DNA from: Datisca glomerata
Taxonomy: Eukaryota; Streptophyta; Magnoliopsida; Cucurbitales; Datiscaceae
Assembly: GCA_003255025.1 (NCBI GenBank)
Contig: QANY01013727.1
Location: 700,499 to 764,498, forward strand
DNA: 64,000 nt
Direction of reading: 5' to 3'
How positions within the stretch are numbered: the first letter of the stretch is position 1; each line of letters opens with the position of its first letter. The notes beneath the pieces were generated by a model. It made no database searches, was not told the DNA's origin, and saw only the letters and a list, made by a program, of their open reading frames with translations. Positions 1 through 10,883 of the stretch are shown here, piece after piece. The position numbers and the translations under genes were made by a program.

Positions 1-399
1 TTTTATAATATTATATATTATAATATAATATAATAGTAATAATATTATTATTATTAAATAAATAAATAAATAAATTGAAAAAAAATGATGAAAAATAAAT
101 AATATATTTTTTTAACATAAATATGTCTATTTTTTTGACTACTTAGTCTACTAATTGCCATTTTTCTTTCCTTCCCTCATTACTCATTGCTAATCAATTA
201 GCAAAAGGGATGATCATGGATGATAATTAGTTCAAACAAGTGTCACAAAATGATGAGCATAATATTTTAAACAAAGAAAAGACTTTGTAGGAAAATTGAA
301 AATTTCACAATTTAGATATTTGCATAATCTTGTATAGAGGTTTTACTCTCTATTTTATGCATTGTTATGTGTGAGAAAATTATCCTAGGGGATTTTTGC

Positions 400-1076
400 A
401 TCAAATGTACACTTTCAACCCATTAAAAGGGTTGATTCACATTTGGTTAATTTTTTCACCCCTCAAAATCTTTATCATCATCCTCATTAATTAAGTTGAT
501 GACAAAGACATCTCAATATCCAACTTGTAAAAATATCATCAAAGCATGAAATTAAAATGTTAAGATTTAAATGAGGAGAAATGATAAAGAATGAACAATC
601 CACTTATGAATAAAAAAATACAAAAGATATCAACTACATTCATATGAAGAAGAGAGATGAACAAAATATAGTATGAACAAATGTACCAAACAATTAAGCT
701 ATCTTGAGAAGAAGAAACGGAAGAAGATGAAGATAATAGAAGTGTAGAACCTCTTCCTCTGTCTAAAATCACCTCTCTTTCTCACTCCAACCTCTCTTTT
801 TCTCACTCTAAAAAATGACTTCCCCCTCTTTTTTTTTACTCCCAAAAGACCTCCCCTTAAGTGAAAACTTCATTCCTATCTATAGGCAAAATTAGGGTTT
901 ACCTTTTTTACTTTTAGTCTTTTTTTCAATTTTTATTTTTTGTCTTTGGACCACTTTTCTTATTTTAGTATTGGATTAGTTTTCAAATTATACATATAGT
1001 CTTGGATTATTATAAGAGCCAAAATATAAAGCATGTATATTTCATGTATTAGGTCGGATAAAATACAGTATCTACA
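400..1076 (-). repeat. 3' LTR of Tat-type gypsy element (far end unresolved)
   Basis: On the minus strand a polypurine tract (AAAGGGGGG, 1089-1081) is followed, after CAGC, by TGTAGATACTG beginning at 1076. This is the layout expected at the junction between internal region and 3' LTR. The LTR runs toward lower coordinates; a TATA-like CCTATAGATAGG lies near 873-884 on the minus strand, followed by GA- and T-rich sequence. I cannot place the other LTR end, because no second copy of the LTR is present in the window for comparison; 400 is nominal. The first 400 bases are AT-rich with an ATAA/TAAA microsatellite at about 49-75 and hold no recognisable gene. Confidence 0.55.
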
Positions 1077-1204
1077 GCTGCCCCCCTTTGAGCACGCTTC
1101 TGATCTCAGAATGTGTACAAAGGCGTAGATAAGTATTTTGATCGGTACAATAATATATGAAATAGGGAATAGAAACCTCGACTAAATAAGGCTCTATGAG
1201 ATGG

Positions 1205-1955
1205 AGCGAAATGGACCTGGATAGACACAGGCTTCGACTTCGCTCAATGCGGGTTCGATTTAACTGAGATATTTGAAATGGACTAGGCGCTGACACCGGG
1301 CTTCGACCGCGACGAAATCGGGTTTGATTTAACCGAAGATATTTGAAAAGGAAAACGAAACTGGGTGGATGCAGGCTTCGAATTCGACTCAATTCAGGTT
1401 CGATTTAACCATATTAATTGAAAGAAAATGGACCCGGCGCTGACACCGGGCTTCGACCTCGACATCAATTCGGGTTCGATTTAACCACATTAATTGAAAA
1501 GGAAATGGACCCGACGTTGACACCGGGCTTCGACCTCAACATCAATTCGGGTTCGATTTAACCACATTAATTGAAAAGGAAATGGACCCGGCGCTGACAC
1601 TGGGCTTCGACCTCGACTCAATTTGGGTTCAATTTAACCACATTAATTGCAAAGGAAATGGACCCGGCGCTGACATCGGGCTTCGACCTCGACTCAATTC
1701 GGGTTCGATTTAACCACATTAATTGAAAAGGAAATAGACCCGGCACTGACACCGGGCTTTGACCTCGACTCAATTCGGGTTCGATTTAACCACATTAATT
1801 GAAAAGGAAATGGACCCGGCACTGACACCGGGTTTCGACGTCGACTCAATTCGGGTTCGATTTAACCACATTAATTGAAAAGGAAATGGACCCGGTGCTG
1901 ACACCGAGCTTCGACCTCGACTCAATTCGGGTTCGATTTAACCATATTAATTGAT
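1205..1955 (-). repeat. Tandem array, about ten 76-bp units, in gypsy 3' UTR
   Basis: About ten head-to-tail units of roughly 70-77 bp. Each carries the phrases GGACCCGGCGCTGACACCGG, GCTTCGACCTCGACTCAATT and GGGTTCGATTTAACCACATT. Units near 1420-1955 are nearly identical; those near 1205-1420 are more diverged. The array lies between the end of integrase and the polypurine tract of the minus-strand Tat element. Tat/Ogre elements are known to carry variable tandem repeats in this 3' untranslated stretch. It is much more GC-rich than the surrounding DNA. No open frame of note runs through it. Confidence 0.85.
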
Positions 1956-2790
1956 GTTGAAGTTGACTTATGCAAGTCTCATGACAACAAAAGCTAGACT
2001 AATGCATGCTTTAAATGTTGGAAGGTCTGTGTGAATTTTGAAAGAATATCATTAAGTTATTCATGCACTTGAATTTGCCAGAACAACTAATGTGGTGTAT
2101 GTCTATGCATTGTAATTCTTGAACATAAATGTAAAGTAGTGATTTTGAATGCGTGCATGCTATGCATGATTGTGAACCTTTATAAGAAAATTATATGATG
2201 ATTTTTAACCATATCCAACACCCTTTAGAACAATCACTTGGCCTAGGATCATGGACTCACAATGAAGTATCGAGCATATCTTTAGGAAAATGATACATCT
2301 TTATTTCTTAGTTTATGCCCCAGTATTTGGCTTCATGTCAGTGGTGAATAATCTTTCTACTTCTCTTATGTACTTCTAATTGGGTAATCCTCCAATTTCG
2401 CTTTAGCCTTTGTCATCCGCATATTGACCTTCCACGTGATGACTTTTTAGATTTTACTTTACAATCAGGTCACCTTTCTTGGTTCCATTTTTTTTTTCAA
2501 TTAGCTTTCAACTAACCAAGTTTATTCTTTTGAGTTATTTCAAGAGTAATTAATGATATCTTAGAACTGAGAGGAATAAGAAATAATGGAAATAAAGAGA
2601 AGATGAAGTATATGTATTTGTCAACTGGGAAAGAAAGAAGAAAAAAAGGACTCTTCATTGATAATGAACAGTTTTTACAAATGATGGTTTGGAAAAAGAA
2701 AAGAGAAGAAAAAAAATATAAGAAGAATTTTTCCAGTATTCGAGACAGCTTTAGCATTTTTTTAACTTCATTTTCCCATACTTAGAGTGG

Positions 2791-4001
2791 TCAAACGAAG
2801 TACTTCTTGACTGCATCAGAATTAACTGTGTGCGATAAATCATCTACATCCATGTTTGTTAGCATGAGTGCTCCTCCCGAAAGAGCCTTCATGACAATAA
2901 AAGGTCTCTCATAATTTGGGGTCCACTTCCCTCGGTGATCCTTTTGATATGGGAGTATCTTTTTTAACACCAAGTCTCCTTCTCAGAAACATCGGGGAGG
3001 CAATTTTTTGTCATATGCGTGCATCATTTTTCTTTGATATAATTGCCTTCTACATAATGCAGTCAATCTTTTTTCCTCGATGAAATTTAATTGCTCATGT
3101 CGTGTCTGTACCCACTCTGCTTCTTCTAATTTCACCTCCATTAAGACTCTGAGGGAGGGAATTTCCACCTCAATTAGAAGGACCGCTTCCATGCCATATA
3201 CCAAAGAGAATGTCGTTGCCCCAGTTGATGTTCGGACTGAAGTGCGGTACCCATACAGTGCAAACGGGAGCATCTTATGCCAACTTTTATAAACCTCCGT
3301 CATCTTCTCTGTGATCCTTTTTATGTTCTTATTGGTTGCTTCCACTACTCCGTTCATTTTCGGACGATAAGGAGACGAATTATGATGCTTAATTTTGAAT
3401 TGCTCACATAATTCTTTCATCATCTTGTTATTTAAATTTGTCTCATTATCTGTGATGATCCTTCCAGGTAGACCATATCGATAAATTATCTCCTTTTTAA
3501 TAAACTTAACAACCGCACTTCTGGTTACACTTGAATAAGAACTTGCCTCCCCCATTTGGTAAAATAATCTATAGATACCAAAATGAAACGATGCTCGTTA
3601 GAGGCTTTGGGTGTGATGGGACCAATGACGTCTATGCCCCACATAGAGAACGGCCAAGGCACGGCCATTACATGTATAGGGGATGCGGGTACGTGAATTT
3701 TATCCGCATAAATTTGACATTTATGACATCTCCTGGCGTACTTGATGCAGTCAGATTCTAGAGTTAACCAATAATATCCTGCTCTCAAGATTTGTTTGGC
3801 CATCATATATCCATTAGCATGAACTCCACAAATTCCTTCATGAACCTCCTCTATGATTTGATTCGCTTCCCTTACATCAACACATCTTAAAAGCACCATA
3901 TCATGGTTCCTTTTGTAGAGTATTTCACCATTCAAGAAGAAATCCATGGACAATTTTCTAATAGTGCTCATTCTCAGAAGCTTTGGATGGATATTCTCCA
4001 T
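2791..4001 (-). pseudogene. Integrase of Tat-type gypsy element
   Basis: Read on the minus strand, the 3525-4001 segment has the HHCC zinc-binding region (EVHEGICGVHANG, then CHKCQIYAD) and the beginning of the core (WPFSMWGIDVIGPI, with the first catalytic Asp). After a frame change at about 3550 the core continues in 2983-3555 with GLPGRIITDNETN (second Asp) and SPYRPKMNGVVEATNK (catalytic Glu). After a stop the C-terminal segment 2791-2973 follows (LPYQKDHRGKWTPNYERPF). All three acidic catalytic positions are therefore visible, but the frame is broken by one shift and one stop. Integrase inserts the cDNA copy into host DNA. The family assignment is secure; function is lost. Confidence 0.88.
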
Positions 4002-4692
4002 TATTTATATACTGTTTGATGTCGTAATACCAAGGTCTTGTGTCTGGCTCTTCTTCAATGCTCATGCAGTGAGCAGGAAAATCTCGCATCTCAATTTTTA
4101 TGGGTTGAACTTCTTCCTTAAAGTCTGCAGCAAACATGGACGCTAGAGTTGCCAGCGCATCTGCGATTTGATTATTCTCTCTGGGTATATGGTCAAATGA
4201 GATCACTTCGAAAGTTCGACTTAACTTAGTGACATGTTTTTTATAAGGTATTAGCTTAGAGTCTCTAGCTTCCCATTCTCTGTTTAGTTGTCGTATCACC
4301 AATAGCGAATCTCCGTACACTCGAAGCTTCTTTATCTTCATATCACAAGCTGCTTGTATTCCCATGGAACATGCCTCATATTCTGCCACATTATTTGTAC
4401 AGTCAAAGCATAGTTTTGCCGTGAATGGAAAAAAATTTCCTTTAGGTGATATGAGGATTGCCCCAATTTCATGTCCTACATCATTAGATGCACCATCAAA
4501 TAACATTGTCCACAATTCTGGGTCTGCAGATTCTTCTTCATTTTTGAATATGACTGAAACGCTCTCATTAGAGAAATCAAACTTCATAGGCTCATAATCT
4601 TGCATTGGTTGATCTGCCAGATAATCAGCAAGTACGCTTCCTTTTATTGACTTCCTCATGACATAGACAATATCATATTCTGTGAATAACAT
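3958..4692 (-). pseudogene. Archaeal-type RNase H domain of Tat-type gypsy element
   Basis: The minus-strand frame 3958-4692 carries WTMLFDGASNDVGHEIGAIL, NNVAEYEACSMGI, LRVYGDSLLVIRQLN and HIPRENNQIADALATLA. These are the D-E-D-D landmarks of the additional RNase H domain that Tat elements carry besides the ordinary RT-linked RNase H. It sits directly between RT/RNase H (4720-5412) and integrase, as expected. It shares a frame with the upstream RT segment but is separated from it by stop codons, and is joined to integrase through a frame change near 3975. The family call rests on motif order. Confidence 0.85.
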
Positions 4693-4719
4693 TTTTCATT
4701 TAGCAATCCGTCTAGAAAG

Positions 4720-6232
4720 TCATGGCTTTTCAAAGATATACTCGATAGGGTCCATCTTTAAAATTAACCAAGTGGTGTGGTATAACATGTATTGTCTAAG
4801 CCGATGAGCAACCCAGGCCAATGCACAACACGTTTTCTCCAACATCGAGTAACTAGCCTCATAATTTGTGAACCTTTTGCTTAAATAGTATATTGCTTGT
4901 TCTTTCCTTCCAGAAGCGTCATGCTGACCAAGCACGCAACCCATGAATTTTTCTGTTACTGTTAGATACAAAATGAGTGGACGTCCTGGAGTTGAAGGAA
5001 CAAGTATGGGTGGATTTTGTAAATATTGCTTGATCTTCTCAAAAGCAATTTGACAATCATCATTACATCCTTCTGTATCACTTTTGCGGAGAAGTTTAAA
5101 GATAGGTTCACAAGTTACAGTTAGCTGTGAGATGAAACGGGCTATGTAATTTAATCTCCCCAAGAAACCTCTAACTTCCTTTTGAGTTTGAGGTGGTGGC
5201 ATATCAATGATGGCTCGAACCTTATCAGGGTCAACTTTTATTCCTTCTTTGCTCACGACAAAACCAAGTAGTTTCCCTGAAGACGTTGCGAATGTACATT
5301 TTGTCGGGTTAAGCTTTAACTGGAACTTTCTCAACCGTCTAAATAGTTTTCGTAGAGTGACCGTATGATCTTCCCCTTGACGTGATTTGGCAATCATATC
5401 ATCAACGTACACTTAGATTTTTTTATGCATCATATCATGAAACAATGTTACCATTGTCCGCTAGTAAGTTGCCCCTGCATTCTTTAGACCAAATGGCATA
5501 ACCTTATAACAAAATGTACCCCACAAAGTTATAAAAGTCATCTTTTCACGGTCTTCAGGAGCCATTTTGATTTGGTTATACCCCGAAAAACCATCCATGA
5601 AAGAGAAGGTTGAATGTCCTGCAGTGTTATCTACTAAGACATCGATATGGGGCAATGGAAAATTATCCATGGGGCTTGCCCGATTTAAATCTCTATAATC
5701 GACGCACACCCTTACTTTCCCATTTTTCTTCAGCACTGGGACTATGTTAGCAACCCATTCAGGATATTTTGCTACTTCTAGAAAACCCGCATCTACTTGC
5801 TTTTTAACTTCTTCTTTGATCTGTACCAGCATGTCTGGTTTCATTTTCCTTAACTTTTGTCGCACTGGTTTACTTTCGGGCATAAGTGGCAAATGATGAA
5901 CCACGATATCAGTGTCAAGACCTGGCATATCTTGGTAAGACCATGCAAAGACATCAATATACTCTTTGAGTAAGTCAATTAATTCTCGGCGGCCTTGGCT
6001 TGTCATAGAAGTGCCGATTTGGACTTCTTTCGTCTCTCCCTCCAATCCCAAATTTATCACCTCCGTTAACTCTTGATATGGTTGAGTTATTTTTTCATCT
6101 GACTCTACCATTTTTAACATTTCCGGAGATGGTTCGAAATTATCCTCATCGCTTTCACCTGACTCTACGCTAAGAATGGGATTGTCAAAGTTGTTGCTTA
6201 TGCTCTTGTTTTCAAAATCATCGTTCTCGAAC
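4720..6232 (-). pseudogene. Reverse transcriptase and RNase H of Tat-type gypsy
   Basis: The minus-strand frame opens after the candidate intron (6232). It contains the DVFAWSYQDMPGLD linker, KNGKVRVCVDYRDLN, FPLPHIDVLVD, FSFMDGFSGYNQI and VMPFGLKNAGATY. After in-frame stops around 5461 and 5414 it continues with VYVDDMIAKS (catalytic YVDD intact), KCTFATSSGKLLGFVVS, GFLGRLNYIARFI and the RNase H start ILYLTVTEKFMGCVLGQ to SKRFTNYEASYSMLEKTCCA. It copies element RNA into DNA and degrades the RNA strand. Stops, not frame changes, break this part, so it appears younger or less damaged than the rest of the element. Confidence 0.9.
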
Positions 6233-6516
6233 CTGAATCGGATTATTGGATGAAAAGAAGGCGAAAGAAAAAAAAAATAAAATAAATAAACAAAGCATGA
6301 GTATGGACAACATTTCAGAAATGGAAAAAGAAGACATAGAAGGAAGAAACAAAAAGAAACTGGAATTATATTTATCATCAGCAAAAGGAGACGAAACAAG
6401 TTTTTTAGATTTTCATTCAAAAAGATGACATGAAATAGACGAGAACATAGGCCCATAACAATGAAATTCCTAAGGAATTGGGTATGATCATTAGAATTTT
6501 GGCATGAACACATTAC
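6233..6516 (-). other. Candidate intron inside the gypsy pol region
   Basis: On the minus strand a donor-like AAGA|GTAATG (exon ends 6517) is followed, 284 nt later, by a long T/C-rich tract and the acceptor GATTCAG|GTTCGAG (exon resumes 6232). Joining the two exons keeps the reading frame: the upstream frame, the continuation of the G-patch frame, meets a stop exactly at the donor (GAG TAA), and splicing would replace that stop with the FENDDFENK frame leading into RT. Ogre-type Tat elements are known to have an intron between protease and RT, which supports the reading. No transcript evidence is available here. Confidence 0.6.
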
Positions 6517-6677
6517 TCTTGAAAATTCTCGAGAAGCATTGGTAGTTTGGTGACGTCCCAATTGTTAAGTTCATGATCTGAATCGTATCGAAAAACTAAG
6601 TCCTCTGTACTTGAACTTGATGATTTTCCCAGGATTGCGGATACTTAAAGCTCGGCGATATCATCTTCAAGGTTGTA

Positions 6678-7139
6678 CTACTCTACTATAACCGGTTCTT
6701 CGAATGAAATTCCCTCACTTCTAAAGGATTTAGAAATATGGGGTATGATTACCATTTCCAAATCGAAATCTCTATTTTCAAGCCTAGCAATCCTCTTTTC
6801 TTTCTTTTGAGCTTCCACTCTCCCTCTATCAGCCTTGGTCGGTCTATATCCAAGTCCAAACATTTGCTCATTCTTGTCCCAGTCAATTAACTTTTTTATG
6901 CCTTGATGCTCACTCACGAGTCCCTTACCTGGCTGGTACCCTTTGATCATCAACCTTGTAACCATCTGAGATGCTTTTGATAGGTTTGGCATTGGAGAGG
7001 GTTTCCCACTAGTAACAAATGTGGTGTTCGCAATCTCAAATGATCGAAATGAGCATTCCAATGCTTCCTCTCCTGCCTCGACATATGGCATGGTGGCTGG
7101 CTTGGATACCAAAAAATCTTCTTCCCCATATATATACAA
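6678..7139 (-). pseudogene. G-patch region between protease and RT of Tat element
   Basis: The minus-strand frame holds MVTRLMIKGYQPGKGLVSEH and MFGLGYRPTKAD, a glycine-rich G-patch-like motif found in many Tat/Ogre polyproteins between protease and RT. G-patches bind nucleic acids or helicases in other proteins; the role in retrotransposons is unsettled. A stop ends the open frame at 6678, but the same frame, with one more stop, can be followed to the candidate splice donor at 6516. The upstream protease frame is offset, so a frame change lies near 7140-7170. Confidence 0.7.
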
Positions 7140-7171
7140 ATGAGTTTATGATCCATTATGAATTTCAGCTT

Positions 7172-7912
7172 CTAATATAAGGAAGAATGTACTGCACCAG
7201 CAGAGTGAATCCATGGTCGACCCAAAAGGAAACTGTACGCTGAATTTATGTCCATCACTTGAAAAACAATATTGAATATGCATGGTCCAATTCGAATAGG
7301 TATCTCTATGTCTCCGATTACTTCTCTTCGGGTGCCGTCGAATGCTCTTACTATCATCATGCTCGGCCACATATGTGTCGCGTCCACTGGGAGCTTTGCT
7401 AGTGTGGATCTTGGCATTACATTTAGAGATGAGCCGTTATCAATCAATACTTTTGCAACAATATAATCCCTACATTTTAAGGATATATGTAAAGCTCTGG
7501 TGTGCCCAGTACCATCGGCCGGGATTTCATCATCTGTGAAAGTGATAAAATTCGATGCGGTAATATTTTCCACAATTCCACTCAACTTCTCCACCGTAAT
7601 GTCATGACAGACACATGCTTGATTTAAAACCTTCAATAATGCTTGGCGATGTGATTCAGAATTCAGAAAGAGTGACAGTAAGGATATGCGAGCAGGTAAG
7701 CGATTAAGTTGTTCAATCACCTTATACTCGCTTTGCTTGATGAGCTTCAAAAATTCACATACTTCTTCTTCAGACACTGCTCTTTCTTTCTCCGTACCTC
7801 TTATTATATCTGAGTCTATCACTTGGCCGCCATGCATTTCTCCTTGGAATTCATGACCATTGTCGCCTTCTTTGGCCTTCCCTTTCCTTTGCCTTTCAAA
7901 CACCCTCATATA
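7172..7912 (-). pseudogene. Aspartic protease region of Tat-type gypsy element
   Basis: The minus-strand frame includes VEKLSGIVENITASNFITFT, TRALHISLKCRDYIVAKVLI, DNGSSLNVMPRSTLAKLP (the D-N-G-S version of the protease active site usual in plant Tat/Athila elements) and FLLGRPWIHSAGAV. This protease cleaves the Gag-Pol polyprotein. The frame is open to its left end at about 7909, but the gag region that should precede it is absent, because similarity stops at the junction with the plus-strand pararetrovirus sequence at about 7912. No start codon can be assigned. Confidence 0.85.
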
Positions 7913-7919
7913 ACCAAAA

Positions 7920-8666
7920 GTCTTGGACCATCAGAAGATAAGTATAGTTATTGGGACTATATTGATTTCTTTACCTATATCTTTTATTACTACAATCCAG
8001 TGTATAATCACACTTGGTTTATCAGAATTTTCCCTGAAGTTCTCAAACACGAGCTCCCCAATTTGTTTCTCGTGTGGTGGGATAAATTTGGGATCACTCT
8101 TGAAACATTATCAGAAACTGTCAGAACAATATTTAATTAATGACATGTTGCCTATTCACTTGTACTAGTAACCAAGAATATCTTGATGATAAAATCAGTA
8201 GTTCATTTTCTCTGATTCACAATCCCTTAGATATGGAAATGGGATCTGCAATGTGACTACCAGAATAAAATCCCCCGTTTGAAAAAAGTATTTTATACAA
8301 AATGGTGGGATAAGGGGATGAGTCCCAATTTACCAGAATTAATGAAATTGATTAAAGCCCATACCCAAGCTTGTCTTAATGCCATTCCTAAGGCTCTTCC
8401 AGCATCATCAGAAAATCCATTTATCATAGCTCAAGCTTATTTGAAAAGGAAATTTTTAGACTTATCAGAAAATGAGTTAATTATTAAAACTATGGATTTC
8501 ATGAAGGAACAATTTCTCCAGTCTATATGATCAACAGCAAATACTGCCATGAAATCTGAAAGTAGTAAAATAGGATCTGAGCACGATGATGAAGAAAATG
8601 AATTCAACATTCTGGCAAGTGAAAGCCAGGCCCCGGAAGACGACCCTACCATTAGTGATTTCTGAG
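7920..8666 (+). pseudogene. Pararetrovirus open-frame remnant upstream of promoter region
   Basis: Three plus-strand fragments in shifting frames include NHTWFIRIFPEVLKHELPN and LFLVWWDKFGITLETLSE (about 8017-8110), then TKWWDKGMSPNLPELMKLIK (about 8300-8360) and a charged tail ending after 8520. The paired WWDK motifs suggest a poorly characterised terminal ORF of plant pararetroviruses rather than a host gene. Because these viruses have circular genomes, a frame lying just before the intergenic promoter would be the last ORF of the genome. That placement is an inference from gene order. No start codon is assignable, since the left edge is the junction with the gypsy element. Confidence 0.45.
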
Positions 8667-8749
8667 ATTCTATTACCTGCATGATTTCAAAAAAAATGGA
8701 TAAAGACAAGAAATGAAAAGGCAAAAGATAATTCTTGTTCCCTACCAGA

Positions 8750-9000
8750 AATTGTCAGCACAAAGCGACAAATCTACTTTGCAAAAGTGAATTCCCATTA
8801 GCAATAGTAAAAGCTACTTTATTAAAGTAGTCTCCATTATCAGCATCAAGACAAATCTACTTTACCTGAAGTAGATTCCACTACCATCATAGTCAAGAAG
8901 ATAAGGATGAATGACTCCACCTGTCTAGAACACGCAACCTTATCTGTCTTACTTTTTATATTATAAAAGGGAGGTCTCACCCTTTGTTGAGGACTTACAA
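8750..9000 (+). promoter_or_regulatory. Pararetrovirus intergenic promoter remnant
   Basis: This non-coding stretch separates the WWDK-type frame from the movement-protein region. It has a good TATA box (TATAAAA at 8962-8968, in TTATAAAAGGGAGG). Upstream are repeated CTACTTT boxes: CAAATCTACTTTGC at about 8769, a perfect palindrome CTACTTT-ATT-AAAGTAG at 8814-8830, and AATCTACTT...AAGTAGATT arms at 8854-8862 and 8869-8877. Caulimovirid genomes have one such intergenic promoter driving the pregenomic RNA, and the location fits. I did not find a clear tRNA-Met primer-binding site downstream. Confidence 0.5.
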
Positions 9001-9004
9001 CAGT

Positions 9005-10235
9005 AGTTAATACCGTAGCCTCAACCTTTGAAGTAACAGAATTAATTGCTTATCAAGATGTTAAAAAAGTTTTGGATAAATAGACTATACCCAAAGTTAA
9101 ACCAGAAATAATTTATAAAATTGGAACATTTGATTTCACCAGTAGAAAGATAATTAAAACTTTTGGATATGTTATTCCTTTACAGAATAATGATGACATA
9201 ATCTATCTCTTGCATATCCATGATTTATATCCATTTATACAAAAGTATAGATATTTGCATATAGGACTTGCTCAAATTGCATTCAAACCCTTGACTTTAT
9301 TAGGTCAGAACACCAGTATACAATGCAATCTTAGAGATGGTAGATGCTTAAACTAGAAAGCCTCACTTATGGGAGCTATAGATACTAGTTTATCTCATGT
9401 AATAGTTTATTTTTAATATTTATCCGAATCTAAGCATTGCTCTTGCAAATAGTAATTTAGCCAAAGTTCTTGAATTCAGAGTTCAATCACATGGTTATGA
9501 TTACCTTTCAGGATCTTCTCCTTTTGCTATCTTATTCCGGATTCATCTTAAGCTTCTCATAATCTTAATTCTTTACACCCGGAAGCAAAGTGAGCAAGGA
9601 CATACAATCCTTATTGATACTCATCTCTTCAATAGCCAGGTCGTTATTCCTCGCATGATACACTGGTATGATATCACTTTTCCTGAAACATGACAAATCC
9701 CTAATGTCGTACCTACCCGACCAATCATACGAAAATCTATAGAAGATGTCATTAAAACCCACAACGGTAATGTTTATTTTCGCTTCCAGAAACCTTTAAC
9801 TAGAAGTCTTTCTAGTATCGGTAACAGAAATCTTCCTCCTTATAAGGTTGATATTCCTGAATCCTCCAGACAATCTATAGTTGAACCAGAGATATGAGAA
9901 TTCTTTTATCCCTAAGGACTATATCGAAGGAATCCACATATCTGACAACCAGATACTTCATGATGTTTATGAATCAAATACTAACAGAAGGCCAAATAGC
10001 CCAACCGCGAGTGACATGCAATTTAATCTTTAATGAATTTTACACCCAAGAGTTTATTAAGACAAAGTCTTCACCAGGATTTTATGCAGCCTAAGTACCA
10101 GGACTTTAGGAACTGGTATTTCACCAACCATAATCCTCAACAATTTTTAGACCTAAAAAGTCTTTACTACTACCAGTTAGAGAAAGATCAGCGACTTTAG
10201 TCTTTTCCTGAATGGTAATATCAACTCACCTTAAA
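9005..10235 (+). pseudogene. Pararetrovirus movement-protein-like region
   Basis: The plus strand reads, in broken frames, TFEVTELIAYQDVKKVLD, KIIKTFGYVIPLQNNDDIIY, YRYLHIGLAQIAFKPLTLLG and a NLRDGRCLN segment with KASLMGAIDTSLSH. This pattern, with an invariant-looking FKPLT/LRDGR core, is that of the 30K-type movement protein of Caulimoviridae, which opens plasmodesmata for cell-to-cell spread. At least two stops and one frame change interrupt it between 9080 and 9450, and more occur by 9900. The downstream 9480-10235 stretch is still recognisably coding-derived but shattered. This is a fossil of the family, not a working gene. Confidence 0.6.
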
Positions 10236-10239
10236 TGTA

Positions 10240-10883
10240 AAGATACATGATGATCAACAGTTACAAGTTTTGTCTACCATACAAAAAACTTGGATTACCA
10301 CAGGTGGTCGTACTTATCAATCTACTCATCCACCACATTTATCTTTAGAACTTGCTCCAGGTAATGAGAATCAGAAACCTTTAGTTAGAAACCCCTATAC
10401 TGAAATCCCAGAGAAAGTTAATCATCAGGATCCTGTCAAAATTAAAGACATTTTACCCTTAACCAAACAGAATAATTATACAAATCTCTTCCTTCAAACT
10501 GTAGGCACATGGTTAACTAGAATAGAGGATCACATTGCTCAAATACAGGACACGCAGAGTTTTAAGACTCCACAACATCCTGTCGACAAGCAAAAACTTA
10601 ACCTTGAACCTGTCACTATCAAACCCCCTCTTGATATCTAGAATTTTAAATTAAAATCTACTAAAAAGGACAATTTTATGGAAACTCTTATTGGAAAAAT
10701 AAAAATTCTCAAGATTTCCACCCCTGAAACCTCTGGTCAACTGAATATGATGAATTAGGAAGATTCACCACAACAAGGATGAATTTGAAGACTTCTCCCT
10801 ATCTTAAATTTTAGATATCTAAAAATTTTGATGATTCAATTAATAAACTCTCTTATTCCTATTTCAAACGATCCACAACTTGT
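10240..10883 (+). pseudogene. Pararetrovirus polyprotein linker remnant
   Basis: Plus-strand frame 10270-10641 is open without an ATG start. It encodes a hydrophilic, Pro- and Gln-rich segment (for example TYQSTHPPHLSLELAPGNE and TVGTWLTRIEDHIAQIQDTQ). It lies between the movement- and capsid-like regions, where caulimovirid polyproteins have a variable linker with coiled-coil potential. I cannot assign a function from motifs. Stops separate it from both neighbours. Confidence 0.4.

Larger units (their letters stand above)
1076..7912 (-). mobile_element. Ty3/gypsy Tat-lineage retrotransposon, 5'-truncated
   Basis: On the minus strand, in transcriptional order: aspartic protease (about 7.4 kb), G-patch (about 6.95 kb), reverse transcriptase, RNase H, a second archaeal-type RNase H, integrase, tandem-repeat 3' UTR, polypurine tract and 3' LTR. 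The second RNase H between RT/RNase H and integrase is diagnostic of the Tat lineage (Ogre/Retand/TatI-III). Gag and the 5' LTR are missing: homology stops at about 7912, where a plus-strand pararetrovirus-like sequence begins. Several in-frame stops and at least three frame changes (near 7150, 3975 and 3550) make it non-functional. Whether the truncation came from insertion or rearrangement is not decidable here. Confidence 0.9.

Noticed and set aside
1205..1955. Regular direct repeats that could suggest a CRISPR array
   Set aside because: Units are contiguous and 76 bp long without unique spacers, in a eukaryotic retrotransposon 3' UTR.
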